Assembly (NCBI RefSeq): GCF_947179165.1
Contig: NC_077247.1
Coordinates: 12,537,501 to 12,601,500 of the forward strand
Source: Solanum dulcamara
Lineage: Eukaryota > Streptophyta > Magnoliopsida > Solanales > Solanaceae
Reading direction: 5' to 3'
DNA length: 64,000 nt
Shown: one piece after another, positions 46,632 through 59,815 of the stretch
How the letters are laid out: each line of letters starts with the position of its first letter
Position numbering within the stretch: position 1 is the stretch's first letter
Notes under the pieces: model-generated
The model's input: only the letters and a program-made list of their open reading frames with translations
The model's database searches: none
Told to the model about the DNA's origin: nothing
Position numbers and translations under genes: made by a program

Positions 46632-49600
46632 CATAACCCGATGGAGTGAATCAGGGACTTTAATCAAAATAGAGACAAGATTCAGGATCAGCAACCAAAC
46701 AAGTATGAAGGAGAGAAACCCAACCTAAGTGCCATCAATAAATTACTCCAAGTCCAAACCAAATCCATCCTGAAATAGTGAGCGGTCTCTAAAATAAGAA
46801 CAAACTACATTGGAGCCAACAAAAAGGCAATTGTGGATAAAAGGTCTCAGGTGTTGGGTTACCTCATAGATAAGGCTCAAACTATTATACCAGTCTTTTA
46901 TATCAGTGTATAGGGATCTCAGTCATCCGAAAGAGACATCAGAGTATTCTAATGCCTAATGGCTCCAAACTTTGCAGGTCTATGACAACACTAGTCTAAA
47001 CCTATAGTAAGGCCAGACATGCTCAATATGAACCAATAAACACATATCAAAACGTGCCATAAGGTTAGGATGATAAAAATAAAAAAAACATACCAATGGT
47101 ACCGAGTATCTCAAAATAGGCTTAAGACATGGGTGCTAAGAATCTAAGAATGATCAACTAGATAACCATCCCATATTAACAAATTGACATATATTTACAT
47201 ATTCAAGATCAATCTAAATGATGGGAAGTCTTAGCCTATCTTTAGGATGACCGCGTGTTCTCTAAATTATATCTATGAATTATTTCCCTTCTGTACGGCC
47301 TCTAAATGCTACCACACTATTAAAATAGGATCACAAGGTTAATATGGTTATTTTGACACTAAATTCATTTACAATAGAGATTTAACAATTTTGAAGTCTA
47401 AAATAGTAATGTAGGACCCACACTTAAATTTCAGAATTGACTCCATAAAAAGGTCCTAATTATCTCCGCAAACATGTGTCCCAAAATGGAACACATTTTT
47501 GGGCTCGAAATAATCCAAACAAGCATCATGCAATAATTCACACTTAAGAACAGGAAAAGAGAGGGTTGGTAGCCTCTTAAAAGACAAAATTACCTTAAAC
47601 AAAGCTCCCCCAATAGTCTCCGAACTCCCCATGCGTAGCCACACAAATTGTGAGCAACCAAACTTTGAATCACCAAATTCGAAGCTGAAACAAAAAAGAT
47701 ATAAGACTTTGAATATTTTGGAGAAGAGCTGATCATGTCTAGTCTTTTAAATAAAAGATCTCACAAATGCCTTCACTAAAAACGTGGCCAAGAGGATACA
47801 CACATGCAGAGTTCCACTATTTCTGCCTTCGTAAATGCGAGGAAGGGACTACTATCATTGAAGGCAATCTTTCTCGCTTTCACGAACACAACCGTGGCCT
47901 TGCGAACATATGTTAATCAAGAATGCGACCAAGGGGTCCATGAATGCAAAGAGAAAATATGGCCTACACTAGTGGAGTTGCATCAACTTTTTTTTGGATA
48001 TTGCCATATTCTTCGATAGGGTGCTAGGAATTTATTTCGAACTCTGTCCATGCAAACAAACTATGATACCCCATAAAATTCAATGTTCCAGACTCAATGA
48101 CGATGTCGATATTTCCAATTGAGGTAGTTTTGATAAAAATTGGGTCCTACATTCAAGTACCATTTCCCCAAAATCTATAAGGGGGCTCATAATTATCTTG
48201 GAAGACTCAAGAAAGTGCATGAAGGGTTATTCTAGACCAAACTTGATAGTTTAGAGCTAACAAAATTGTTAGAATTCAATTCTGAGGCCGTTTACCTGAA
48301 GTTTTGACCAAAGTCAATTATTCTAGTTTTAAAATCTCCAAAACATAAAAATTATATGAAAACCAAATAAACAATCAGGCGACCAAATGGTCAGTGCCTG
48401 CAAGTCATAAATGACTTGGGGTTGCTATAGGAATGCTCTAAATGATAAAAAAGATGCATTATCATAGGAAAGACCTAGATGATCATTACATATGTGTAAG
48501 TTTGGATTTGATTTTATGATAGCTAAGACGCCAATGAATCTGTAGGGTTTTTCATACGTGAATTCGGGTGAGTAGAACTCTTGCAATTGAATTCGGCGTG
48601 AAGGAGATATTTTAGAATATCATGGTTTGAAGTTGTGTTTCTAAATGGGGGAATAGGGAAGGAATTTTGAGTTTTTAACTCCATGCAGCCATTATAATCG
48701 GATAGATTCTATTATGGCGGGGCTGCTATGGCGGGCCGAGGGTTTCTATAGAAGGACAGTCATGGGGTTTAAGTAAAAAAAAGTCCCAAAACCATTTTTA
48801 TTTCTACAACTTTGTTCTTGGAGTGATAGAAGTGACTTCGAGCTATATCATTTTCATTTTCCACCTAAATCATTGGTAAAGGTAAGTTAATCATTCCACT
48901 AACTTATAATTTGATTCTTAGACCTTAATATTTATGGGAATTCTCTTAGGGGAAGGTTTTGACATAAAATAATAGTGGAAAAAAGCCCTAGTTAGGTAAG
49001 ATGATCATGTAATTGACCAAAGGGTTGAATTTTGATATAATCCAAGTATTTAGGCCATTGTTCATTAAAGACTTGTATTCCTTATTTGATTTAGAGAAAG
49101 AACAAGCCAAGATACATAAAAAAGGGAAATCTTGGATTCTTTAGAGTATTAAGGCTTGATCAAGATACATGTGCCTGCTACTACTTTGCTAGTATTGCAT
49201 GAATGATATATGATTAGAGAAAAAGGAAATAGAATGAATTAAAATGATATTTGTGATCAAATTGCATATAATGAATGTATTACTTGGCTGTACAAGTATG
49301 TGTTCTATTTATTGTGGTTGCAATTGTGATATGTGATTTTATGTTTGATCAGGTACCACGCGGATACATTAAAATTGGGGTTCATTGCCTGTACAATTGG
49401 ATCGGGTACCATTCTGGTACATTTGGAATGGTACCACACTAGTACACTGATTATTGGAACGGGTACCATGCCGGTACACTAATAGTTTGGATATGGGTTC
49501 CGTGAGAGGACCATTAATTAGCTGATGTATTGTAATTGCTTGCCCTCAATGTGCATAATGATTTGAATGAAAGGATTGGGAGTCTGGTGTTGCTTATTTT

Positions 49601-50161
49601 GAGATGTGTTTGTGTATTATCTACTTTACTATGTTTTGATTTCTTGTTCATACACCATTTATTGGAATTAGTTGTGTGATCCTACTAGTACACTGTGGTT
49701 GTATACTAATACTGCACTTGCTCTTTGTTTATTGAGTATAGAGCATATTCAGGTGGCTATTAAAAGACCTCAGTTGAGGGACACATGATCGTTCGAATTT
49801 AGTGGTGAGCTAGTTCTTTCAGTCTGCCATGGATTCTTCTTAGTTGTTAGTCCTTTCTTTTCAGATTCATACATTTTTAGATACTTAAATTTATGTAAAC
49901 AATTTTTGTTTGCATCCCCCTATTCTATATTTTTAGATAGAGTTTTAGTATGATGACTTTCAATTTATAGGGAGTTAAATTCCTTATGTTTGACAAATTT
50001 ACCTAAGTTTATAAGAACTCAACATTTAAACTATTTTAAAACTATTTACACTTATTTAAGTGCTTGTTTTGTGTTAAAATCTTGTTCTAATTGTGTTAGT
50101 ATTGGTTCTCCAATAGGAGGGTTAGTGTATGTTTCAGTCACGAAGGGTTAGGATCCTGATA
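46632..50161 (+). mobile_element. G2 5' LTR / leader region, copy B
   Basis: Continuation of the sequence interrupted by G1 at 34488. Ends CCTGATA at 50161 before the primer site. Non-coding. Holds about 590 bp (47099-47688) missing from copy A and the GGTACC repeat at 49352-49480. The left LTR end is not resolved; it may lie left of 34240. Confidence 0.7.
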
Positions 50162-50165
50162 AAGT

Positions 50166-50177
50166 TGGTATCAGAAC
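50166..50177 (+). other. Primer-binding site of G2, copy B
   Basis: TGGTATCAGAAC, 11 of 12 matching the initiator Met tRNA complement; better preserved than copy A (7659). Confidence 0.87.
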
Positions 50178-50377
50178 CCTAGGTCATTGATCTTGTTATA
50201 CCAAAATGAGTCTAGTAGAGTTTTGTCGAACGGTATAGAGACATCTGTACTTTTCTTCTAAAGGCTACATGACTTAATGAAATCTCTCAATCTTCTTTCT
50301 CCTTTCATGCTTTAACTTTATTCAATTGGTATCTAGTGATCCAACTTGGCATCTGATCTCTTTTTCTCTTCACGCAA

Positions 50378-51777
50378 ATGGTTAATATTCATTGTAATGA
50401 TGTAAGGACATTAGATCCTCTAGATAAGTTAGAAGTAGAGCCAAAATGTGAGGATACAGTAGTGGCAGGGCCAAGGGCCAATGAAAAGAGACACCTACTA
50501 GGGGCAAAACTCTTATTGAAAGGGTACCAATAGAAAAACCCCACCTCTACCATAGGATGATGTGGCAGAGAATGTAGAGGTTGAAGTTGAGAAAGATGTA
50601 GAACTAGAGGTGAGACAGGATAGGATTATAGGTCTTCCTTTTTTAGACTTAGGGGTGGTTCAGCAGGTATTATCTTTTTTGAGTGGGTTGGAAGGTTCAA
50701 GAGTTACTCTCACTCTGTAAGCTGTTTAATTCCCAACTACTTATCCTACAGTTATTATGCTCCCTAAGATAGATGGAGCATTGGGTACTGATGCCTTCTT
50801 CTCTCTGCTTTTGGGCTATGTGATGATCATCACAGAGCATGAGATATTAGTCAAGTTCTTCAAGCTAAACCCTCCAGTGTTTCATGGTTCTGAGAATGAG
50901 GATGCTTATAAATTCTTCTTGGATTGCTATGAGAGGCTTTACTAGTTGGGTATTGTGCACCAACTTGGGGTTTAGTTTGTAAACTTCCAACTTCAAGGTG
51001 AGGCAAAATAGTGGTGGAGAGACTTTGTGAAATGTCGATCATCAATCTTGTCTCCACTCACTTGGACCTAGTTACATGCCTTATTTTAAAAAAAATATGT
51101 GCCCTAGAGTTTGATAGATCGGAAAAAGGATGAGTTCATGGCTCTTGAACAAGGTATCATGACTATAGATGCATATGAGGCTAAGTTCCATGTTGTATCC
51201 CATTATTCTATATAGTTGATGAGAACCGTGGAAAAGAGGATCCGTTTATTCATTAATGGTTTGAATTTTGAATTGCAACTTTTGTTTGTGCACTTAAACT
51301 CTACAGGTAGGAATTTGAATGTGACTGACTTTGTTAAGAAAGTTGGAGGAGTTTGATGAGATGGGTAGGTCAAGGCTTTGAATAAGAAGCTCAAGAATGC
51401 AGATAAATACAATAGTTGTTACTCTAGGTGTTAATGTCAATAGTCATTTGCATCCCGACCAATTCAATCAGCCATGCCCACTTCTATGGGTGGTCATTCA
51501 GCCTGGAAAATTCAATCAACCATGTCTGCTTTTATGGGTGGTTATTCAAGGGTTCCATAGAAAAGTTAGACTCAGGATGGCTAGGGAGCCTCTAATCATC
51601 AGCCAAAAGACAGTCCTTGACCGCAATAGCTTTAATTGTAGAGGAATAGGTCATTTGAGGAGGAATTTCCCTCACCCTCATATGATTGATACAACACAAC
51701 AATAGACCAGGGCAGTGTTACCGATGGAAGGAGATAATAATGGTAGAGGACATCCTTAAAATAGGTGGAGAGTAAAT
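50378..51777 (+). pseudogene. G2 gag, copy B
   Basis: Start MVNIHCNDVRTLDPLDK at 50378. Capsid domain: [20 protein letters not shown] near 50788 and [20 protein letters not shown] at 50871-50930, in one open stretch from 50757 to 50945. The second block near 51120-51340 has frame shifts and stops. Zinc knuckle near 51630-51680: FNCRGIGHLRRNFPHP, which keeps the C and H that copy A lost but has the last Cys changed to Phe. The uninterrupted L target CATAA is at 51778-51782. Confidence 0.88.
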
Positions 51778-51782
51778 CATAA

Positions 51783-52250
51783 AGTCCGTGGAGGCTGGGA
51801 AATGATTATGTAGGTAGAGGACTAGTGAAACCATGAATAAATAGGGACCTTATCATGATGACAGAGCACAGTGTTTTGCCTTTTTGGGTAAGACAGAGGC
51901 TGGGGCGTCTAAGCAGTGATCACATGTACTATTCTTGTTTATGATTGGATGTCTATGGCCTTGTTTGATTCAGGCTATACATTTCTTATTTGTCTGTTCA
52001 ATTTGCTTTGGTATTTGACTTAATCTATGATATTCTTCATGCCCCCATTCATGTTTCTACCCTATTTAGAGTGGGAAGGGGTGTACAAGCCTAAGCCGAG
52101 TAAGTTCATATCCTTCATCCAGGATAGAAAGCTAGTAGGGTTGGATTGTTTGTCTTACTTGGCTCATCATTGAGATATTAATGCAAACTTCCCCTCCATG
52201 TAGTCTATTCTAATAGTTTCATATTTTAAGGAGGTATTTCCTAATATTTT
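51783..52250 (+). pseudogene. G2 protease, copy B
   Basis: FAFLGKTEAGASKQ-like lead near 51880, then LVYDWMSMALFDSGYTFLI near 51935-51985 with the catalytic DSG intact. Continues through KPSKFISFIQDRKLVGLDCL near 52095, a segment deleted from copy A. Stops near 51918 and 52171. Confidence 0.82.
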
Positions 52251-53163
52251 GCTTGGTATGCTTCTGGATAGGTATATACACATCTTTATTGATTTTGATC
52301 TAGGCACTCGCCCATTCTCTATTCCTCCCTACTGCATAGCTCTAGAGGAATTAGGATAACTTAATACCCATATCTAGGATCTTCATGATAAAGGCTTCAT
52401 CCATCCTAGTACTTCTCCTTATGGTGCTCTAGTTTTATTTGTGAAGAAAAAATGATGGTAGAATAAGAATGTGCATAGATTACTGACAATTGTATAGGGT
52501 CACCATCTGGAATAAGTATCCTTTACCTCGCATATATGATCTTTTTGACTAGTTATAGGGTGCTTCAGTCTTCTCAAAAATTTATCTAAGGTGAGTCTAT
52601 CAACAACTAAAGATTATTCCTAAGAATGTAACTAAAACTACATCCCTAACTTGTTATGGGCGTAATAATTTCTTGGTAATAGGATTTGGATTGAGTAATG
52701 CACCAACAACCTTTATGAGTTTGATCACGGGGTATTTCAAACCCTTTTTGATTTCTTTGTGATTATATTTATTAATGACATTATCATGATCAACTCGTAG
52801 AGTAGGGAAGAATATGTAGGTCATCTTAATGTTATTCTGGGTAACATGGGAAAACAAAAATTATAAAGTAAATTCTCGAAGTGCAAATTCTGGTTGACCT
52901 AGGTTGCCTTTTTAGGGCAGCGGTTTCAAACATGGGGTCATGGTAGATTCCCAAATGATTGAGGCAGTTAAGAACTAGTTTCACTTAGTTTTGTGGCTGA
53001 GGTTAGGAGTTTTATGGGGCTTGCCAACTACTATCGGTAGTTTGTAAAGAATTTTTCTACTATATCTACATACTTGACAAGGCTGAATTATAAGGAGGTA
53101 CCTTTTGAGTGGTCTGATAAGTGTGCAGAGAGATTCTAAAATCTTAAGTCTTTTCTAAGTACA
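52251..53163 (+). pseudogene. G2 reverse transcriptase, copy B
   Basis: RPFSIPPYCIALEELG near 52312-52360, HDKGFIHPSTSPYGALVLFV near 52386, then broken frames. The catalytic loop reads FIND at 52768-52779, the same Asp-to-Asn change as copy A, so G2 was dead before the block was duplicated. Several stops (for example TAG in the FDQLQ-type segment near 52555) and frame shifts. Confidence 0.84.
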
Positions 53164-53600
53164 TTGTCTATCCTCACATTGCTGGTTGAAGGTAAGGATT
53201 TTATTATTTATTTTTGTGTTACACACTCAGGTTTGGATGGTGTGTTAATGCAAGACAAGGATGTCATAGTCTATGCCTTAAAGCAGTTGAAGATTCATGA
53301 GAGGAACTACCCTACACATGATTTGGAGTTGGCATCAATAGGTTTGCTCTAAAAACCTGGCGACATTATATCTACGTTGTCAAGTATGAGATGTTCACTG
53401 AATATTGTTGTTGACAATATATGTTCAATCAAAAAGATTTGAATCTAATGTAGTGGAAATGGATGGAGTTACTGAATGATTATGATGTCACCATTCAGTA
53501 CCATTGGGGTAAGGCCGATGTGGTGGCAGATGCATTAAGCCAGAAGACAGATAGCATGAGCAGTATAGTTTGCTTGGGTGTCACTAAGAGACTCTTGGCT
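53164..53600 (+). pseudogene. G2 RNase H and linker, copy B
   Basis: [20 protein letters not shown] and [20 protein letters not shown] with PTHDLELAS, nearly the same as copy A 19899-20087. The first catalytic strand reads C-V-T-H, lacking Asp. A frame shift follows at about 53350. Confidence 0.83.
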
Positions 53601-54450
53601 AGAGAGCAGTATTGAGGTTATACCCACTTTTATTGAGGAGATCAAAGCTAAGAAACTTGAAGATTATAGTTTGAGCAAGCTCAGAATCAAGGTGGTGTCT
53701 TGTAAGGCCCAAGATTCCGCTCTTGATGTAGGCAGTCTGCTCAGTTTTAGTTGAAGGATTTGTCTTCCCTGAGTCGATGATTTGATCCAAAGATTTTTGA
53801 TGGAGTCTCATGGTTCACGGTATTTTATTCATCCAGGTGTGATCAAGATGTATCAGGATTTGAAATAACTTTATTGGTGGCCATGAATGAAGAAAGACAT
53901 AAATGAGTTTGTGGCTAAGTGTCACAATTGTCAATATGTAAACTATGAGCATCAAAGTGTTAGAGGAAATATTGAGAGCATGTGTGATTGACTTTGGAGG
54001 ACATTGGGACAAGTTTTTACCCTTATGTTAGTTTTCTTATAATAATAGCTACCACTCCAGCATTGACATGGTGCCGTTTAAAGCACTTTATGTGACAGGA
54101 TATAGATCGCCCATAGGGTAGTTTAATGATATAGATGTAAAACCTTTGTGAGTTTTTCTGTAAGGGAAGCTCAAGTTAATGTAAGGAGTATTCATGTCAA
54201 ACTTTTAACATCCCAAATTCGACAGAGAGAGTATGCAGATCATAAGGTGAGAGATATGACATTTCAGGCTGATGAATAGGTACTCTTGAAGGTCTCACCC
54301 ATAGACCTTGTTATATTGCTACCGCCTAGTTTATCTGGTGTTCATCCTGTGTTTCATGTATCAATGTGGAAGAGGTACCATGGGGATGGATATTACATTA
54401 TTAAGTGTGATTCAATATTGTTAGAGAGGGATCTTTAGTATGAGGAAGAA
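53601..54450 (+). pseudogene. G2 integrase, copy B (internally deleted)
   Basis: Zinc-binding region near 53830-53955 (HPGVIKMYQDLK, then CHNCQYVNYEHQ with both Cys kept). At 53957 the sequence jumps to the end of the core, losing the 365 bp at 20708-21072 of copy A, which include both core Asp residues. C-terminal part VHPVFHVS near 54340-54360. A further ~37-bp loss lies near 54302. Confidence 0.83.
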
Positions 54451-54631
54451 TGTCACGCCTTAAACTAAGGGAGGCGCAACAAGCACCCTATTCCTTATTT
54501 AACTTAGCTAGCCATTGAAACATAATGGAAAAGGAACATCAATCCAAAAAGACCATCACAATCAAGTGCCAAAACAAGATAACTAGACCGGCAAGGTCAC
54601 AATCATATCAATAACATGGTGAAAGGTTCGG
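54451..54631 (+). mobile_element. G2 3' LTR stub, copy B
   Basis: Starts TGTCACGCCTTAAACTAAGG; same stub and same M junction (TTCGG then TGTCACAGCCC) as copy A at 21602-21784. Confidence 0.65.
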
Positions 54632-56154
54632 TGTCACAGCCCAAAGTACCCCCAAAACGTAACATGGAGAGTCTGATCCTGAAAGAATCTAAACAAGCCA
54701 ATTGATATAAGGATGAAACTAAGATAAAGATATAACTAAAACAAGGAGACAATCGGAAGTTAATTCTAAATAGCAATCTCATCATAGCAGGGAAAATCTG
54801 AACAGAGACCATATGTGTAATCTAATGTCTGACATAAGCCTCTGCTAACATACATAAGTTACTAGGACATATTCACCCAAAAATCTTAAATTGAAAGCAT
54901 AGTATGATATGAACATAAGAAACTCATAAGAAATATGGCTCTAAACCGTGAGTACTTACCAAGTAGTGCAACACTGATAAGATTCAATACTAACCGTGGG
55001 CATGAGATTGAACATTGTGACCTATATTATAAAATAATACATGAAAAAGTATGCTATCAGTACTATGAAATGTAATAAGTATGAGGCATGATGCATAAAC
55101 AGGGTAACATAGCATAATGTGTCAGAAAACATGGTATTGCAATGACCAAGATAAACATGACATAATCATTCAAAACATCATTAGAAACATGAAACATGGT
55201 CAATTAAAAACTCATAAGGAAATCATGATCAAAACATAACATATGTGAGAATCATAAGTCTTTGTGAGAGGTACCGATAACCCAATAAATCATCTGAGCC
55301 ATAACATATAGTCAAGCTTCTTCCCCATACCAAAAAGAGGTTATCCCACTTATCAGGTATGGACCATGAACATAAACTATTTGTGGATCCACGAGTTTAA
55401 GCTAATTTTTCCAATTAGGACATTCTATAGGGGCACGTAGTTATGGGGCTAGGAGATTGCTACTAAAGAAATCCACCTCTACTAATGGGTGAACGTTCAT
55501 CCCAAAGTCCTCTCAGTTCTAAGTAAACTCTCATCGTAATATCATATATAAGCATATCATAGTCTTTCAAAATGATAAGAATCTGGTAATACCGAGTTCA
55601 TCCTAAATTACTTACATCCTAAGAATAGCTCCTTTAAACATATCATAATTTCATAACATATTCATAAAACGTACTTATCTAAAGCATCAAGTTTATGATA
55701 AGCTTTGTCATATAAAAGCATGCTTCAATGGAAAGTGGCTAAATCATGAAAATATTTCATAGTGAGAATACTTAAATTTTAAGCAACATTATTTTTATAA
55801 AAACATGTTTGATACTTTCTATAAAAGCATCTTAAATTATAGTTTCTTAAATCATAATGCAGGCATAATATCAAACATAATTCATACTCATAAAATAGGA
55901 ATAATGCATACATTCATCTTAAATTCCTCAAAAACATGTAAAATCATGCATAATAAGAATAATAGGAGTAAATAAAATTATAATTAAATGAACCCAATGC
56001 ATCATCATCAAAATACTAGATTTTGGGAAGGAATCATAAAGAGAATTTGAAGATTACTTCTACGGTCTGTACGTAGGCTTGTAGAATCAATGAACTAGAA
56101 AATTTCCGAACTCTTTTCTTTCCAATCATACTTTCTAACTACTGAGGTGTTACA
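54632..56154 (-). mobile_element. M 3' LTR (left), copy B
   Basis: 1523 bp, TGTCACAGCCC to GTGTTACA on the plus strand. It keeps GATTACTTCTACGGTCTGTA near 56051, absent from copy A. Both left LTRs lack the ~230 bp seen in the right LTR of copy A beyond 29700. Confidence 0.88.
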
Positions 56155-56392
56155 ATATTTTTTGTTTGGGAATATTTGTTCTTGAATGAGACTCAAACTA
56201 GCACCATTAGGAAAAGAGATCTAATAACCTAACATGAATGCAAAACACATCAAAATACATAAAACCAAGGAGTGATCGACCCTAAGCTAAAAATGAACTT
56301 TAAAACTAATTTTATGAACATGTATGCATATGGAAATATGAGAATGGTTGAAACGCATGCATTTGAAAGAGTAAACATGAGGAACTAATACC
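56155..56392 (-). other. M untranslated tail, copy B
   Basis: Non-coding interval between the 3' LTR and the end of pol; matches 23278-23514. Confidence 0.6.
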
Positions 56393-57780
56393 TCAAGTTG
56401 AAACTGAAGCAATGGGAAAGAGATGAGGATACTGAGACATCATATCGACTTTGGCCTCCCAAGAAGAACCCTCAACTAACTGATACTTGGAATGAACTTT
56501 CAAGGAAGCAATTTCTTTATTTCTCAACTTCCAAACTTGACGATCCAAAATCTCAACCGCAAATTCTTTATAAAAGAGACTTCCTTTCACACCAACACTT
56601 TTCAATGGAACAATCGAAGTACGATCACCAATACACTTCTTTAACAAGGAAATATGAAACACCGGGTGCACTGATGCAGATTTTGAAGGCAAATCACACT
56701 CATAGCCACCTTACTAAAATACCTCAAAATGTGATATGGGACTCCATTGTGGGGACTAACATTCCATTTCTTACAAAATCACATCACACCTTTCAGAAAT
56801 AAGATTTTCAAATAAACCCATTCATCAACTTTAAATTTATGCTCTTTTCTTCTAACATCCACATAGGACTAGGCAGTTCTCAAACTCTCTCTAACAAGTC
56901 TAACTTTTTCCATAAACTGATGATTTAATTGAAGCCCTATCAAAGCAACCTCACCACCTTAAAATCAACTAATAGAAGACTTATATCTCCTACCATAAAG
57001 AGCTTCAAATGGAGCCACCTAAATACTCGAGTGATAACTATTATTATAAGCAAACTCAATCAAAGGAAAATGATCATCCAGTTACTCTTGAAGTCAATCA
57101 CACAAGCTCTTAACATATTTTCCAAAGTTTAAATAACACAATCCGCTTGAACATCGATCTGAGAATGAAAAGCTGAACTAAGCTTAACTTGAGTCAATAT
57201 CCTTCTGAAACAATCTCCAAAACTGAGAAGTAAATAGAGTACCTATAACAAGAATGATGGAAAATGGAAAACCATGTAAATTAATCAACTCCCAAATGTA
57301 AAGCGTAGCATAATCCTCAGCTAAATAAGAAGTCTTAACAGAAAGAAAATGCACTAACTTACTCATTCTATCTACAACAACCCAAATTAAATTATGCTGG
57401 TGAGTTGTACGAGGAATCCTGTAATGAAGTCCATATTTAAATCTTCACACTTCTAATTAGGAATGCTAATATCATTAGTAAAGCTTGCAATTTTTGATGC
57501 TCAACTTTCACTTGTTGTAAATTCAGACACTTAGCCACAAATTTTGTAATATCTTTCTTTGTGCTATTCCATCAATTGAGTTCTCGCAAAGTAAGGTACA
57601 TCTTAGTGGATACTTGGTGAATAAATTACTGAGAATTATGAGTTTTTGATAATATTAAGTCAAACCATCAACATTTGAAACACATAAAGATCTTGGTAAT
57701 GAAGCGCCCCATCTACCCTCTGGGAGAAAGACTCAATAGCTTTTTCTGAAACCGCTTACTTCAATTCAACAAAAGTTAGA
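56393..57780 (-). pseudogene. M integrase and chromodomain, copy B
   Basis: Core MSKLVHFLSVKTSYLAEDYA near 57310-57366, with SIILVIGTLFTSQFW near 57235. C-terminal part at 56393-56692: VHPVFHISLLKKCIGDRTSI, LDRQVWKLRNKEIASLKVH and VEGSSWEAKVDMMSQYPHLF. Zinc-binding region more decayed than copy A (the CPNCQQ site near 57520 is disrupted). Stops and frame changes throughout. Confidence 0.87.
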
Positions 57781-58430
57781 TTACTATCTTATATTGCCTT
57801 CACATTCGGCGTAAGAGACAATTTTGTATCATTTTGCACAACACTACTATCATCCTCAAAAATAACTAAATGAACTCCCAAATGAGCTAGTCTACGTACA
57901 TCCCGAACTAACTCATTTTTCTCATTCTCAATATGGGATACACTATTCATGGACATTCTACTAAGAGCCTCGACAACCATATTATCCTTACCCAAATGTT
58001 AAAAAACACTCATATCATAATCCTTCAACAATTAGAGCCACCTTCTTTGTAAAAAATCAAATCCTTTTGATTAAAAATATATTTCAAACTCTTATCATTG
58101 GTGAACACATCCACCTGAACACCATAGAGATAGTATCTCTATATCTTCAAGGCAAATACCACTGTCGGTAACTCTAAATAATGAGTCGGGTAGTTCTTAT
58201 CATATACTTGAAGTTGCCTAGAAGCGTAGGGTATCATCTTAAAATTTTGCCTTAAAATAAAACCAAGACCAATTCTCGAGGCATATACACAATAAAATCA
58301 TCGGATCCTTCCAGTAAAGGTAAAATAGGGGCTGAAGTAAGTCTATTCTTAAACTCTTGGAAACTCATGTCACAAGATTTCGATCATTAAAATTTCACTT
58401 TCTTCTGAGTTAAAGTAGTTAAAGGCGAAG
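57781..58430 (-). pseudogene. M RNase H and linker, copy B
   Basis: MGKDNMVVEALSRMSMNSVS near 57940-57995 marks the linker. RNase H near 58030-58400 is readable only in short pieces. Confidence 0.74.
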
Positions 58431-59330
58431 CAATAGAGTAAAATACCTCCATAAACTGTCGATAGTAACTGAATAGACCTAAAAAGCCTCCGCATATCTG
58501 AGGGAGAAAGATGTCTAAACCAATTCTTAATCACCTAGTTCTTCTTAGGATCAACTCTAATACCATCAATGGAAACAATATCCCCAAGGAACGCAACCAA
58601 CCTCACCCAAAATTCACATTTGCTAAACATAGCAAACAACTGACAATCCTTGAGAACTTACAAGACAATTCTCAAATTATCGACATGCTCATCCTTACTT
58701 TGAGAATAAATCAACATATCATCGAATAACATAATGGCGAACATATCCAAATATTGCTTAAAAACCTATTCATCAAATCTAAAAAAGCTGCAGAAGCATT
58801 CATTAGTCTAAAAGACATAACTAAAAATTCATAGTGACCATACTAAGTCCTAAAAGACGTCTTTGAAATGTTACTCTAAGCTGATGATAACTCGATAAAA
58901 GATTGATCTTTGAAACGAAGCTAGCACCTTGAAGCTGATCGAACAAGTCATCTATCCTTTGGAACAGATACTTATTTTTGATTGTGACCTTGTTCAACTG
59001 TCGATAATTAATGTACATACAGAGGGAACTATATCTCCTTTGAAAAAATAGAATTGTAGCACCACATGGAGAGATACTCTGTCTAATGAAACACTTATCC
59101 AAAATGTTCTTTAACTAATCTTTTAATTTCTCAAGTTCTGCTAGAGTTATTTTGTAAGAAGGAAGAGAGATAGGTTGTGTATCTGGAAGAAGTTCATACA
59201 CAGAAGGGAACTGGCTCAATTGTAGAATTGTAGAATTTGTATCCCTAACCCAAACTAGATGTTAGATACAACCCTTAAAAATCATCTTTCTAGATTTAAG
59301 GAACAATATAAACTAACTTTTTAAAACTAT
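58431..59330 (-). pseudogene. M reverse transcriptase, copy B
   Basis: [20 protein letters not shown] near 59030-59090, [20 protein letters not shown] near 58970-59010 and [20 protein letters not shown] near 58910-58960, in an open stretch at 58821-59102. The catalytic loop near 58712-58728 reads FDDML, both Asp kept. Only one copy of the 51-bp unit triplicated in A. Confidence 0.86.
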
Positions 59331-59815
59331 ATTACTACCCTTCCACTCTATGATTATTTCTTTTATAATATGAAACTTAACAACCCGAGTTCTACAGTCA
59401 GTAGAGGCATAATAAGCATGATCCAATCTATACCAAGAATAACATCAAAGTCAGTCATGTTGAATTCTACTAGATTGACTGAGGTGATTTTCTGAAAAAC
59501 TGAGCTCAAGCAATTTCTGAAAAACCTATTTAGCTAAAATTAAATCACCAATAGGTGTAGAGACTGAGAAAGTTTATCACAAGATTTCATGACTGATATT
59601 AAACTTCATAGCAACATAAGGAGTCACGAAAGAAAGATTTACTCTAGGATCTAACAAAGAATAAATATCAAACTGAAAGACTCGTAACATAACAGTGACC
59701 TCATCACGAGAGTCCTAATGATCCTATCGAATCTTATAGGCATAAATCTTTTTCTTATGCTGACCACTACCAGATGAAGTACCCTGCTAAGCTAGGTGAC
59801 TTGAAGAAATAGACT
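59331..59815 (-). pseudogene. M protease region, copy B
   Basis: The protease end signature (MTDFDVILGIDW-type) is readable on the minus strand near 59430-59470. The catalytic motif is not clear; several stops. Confidence 0.68.

Noticed and set aside
56398..57132. Plus-strand ORFs of 134 and 67 codons
   Set aside because: Antisense shadows of the M integrase and chromodomain.
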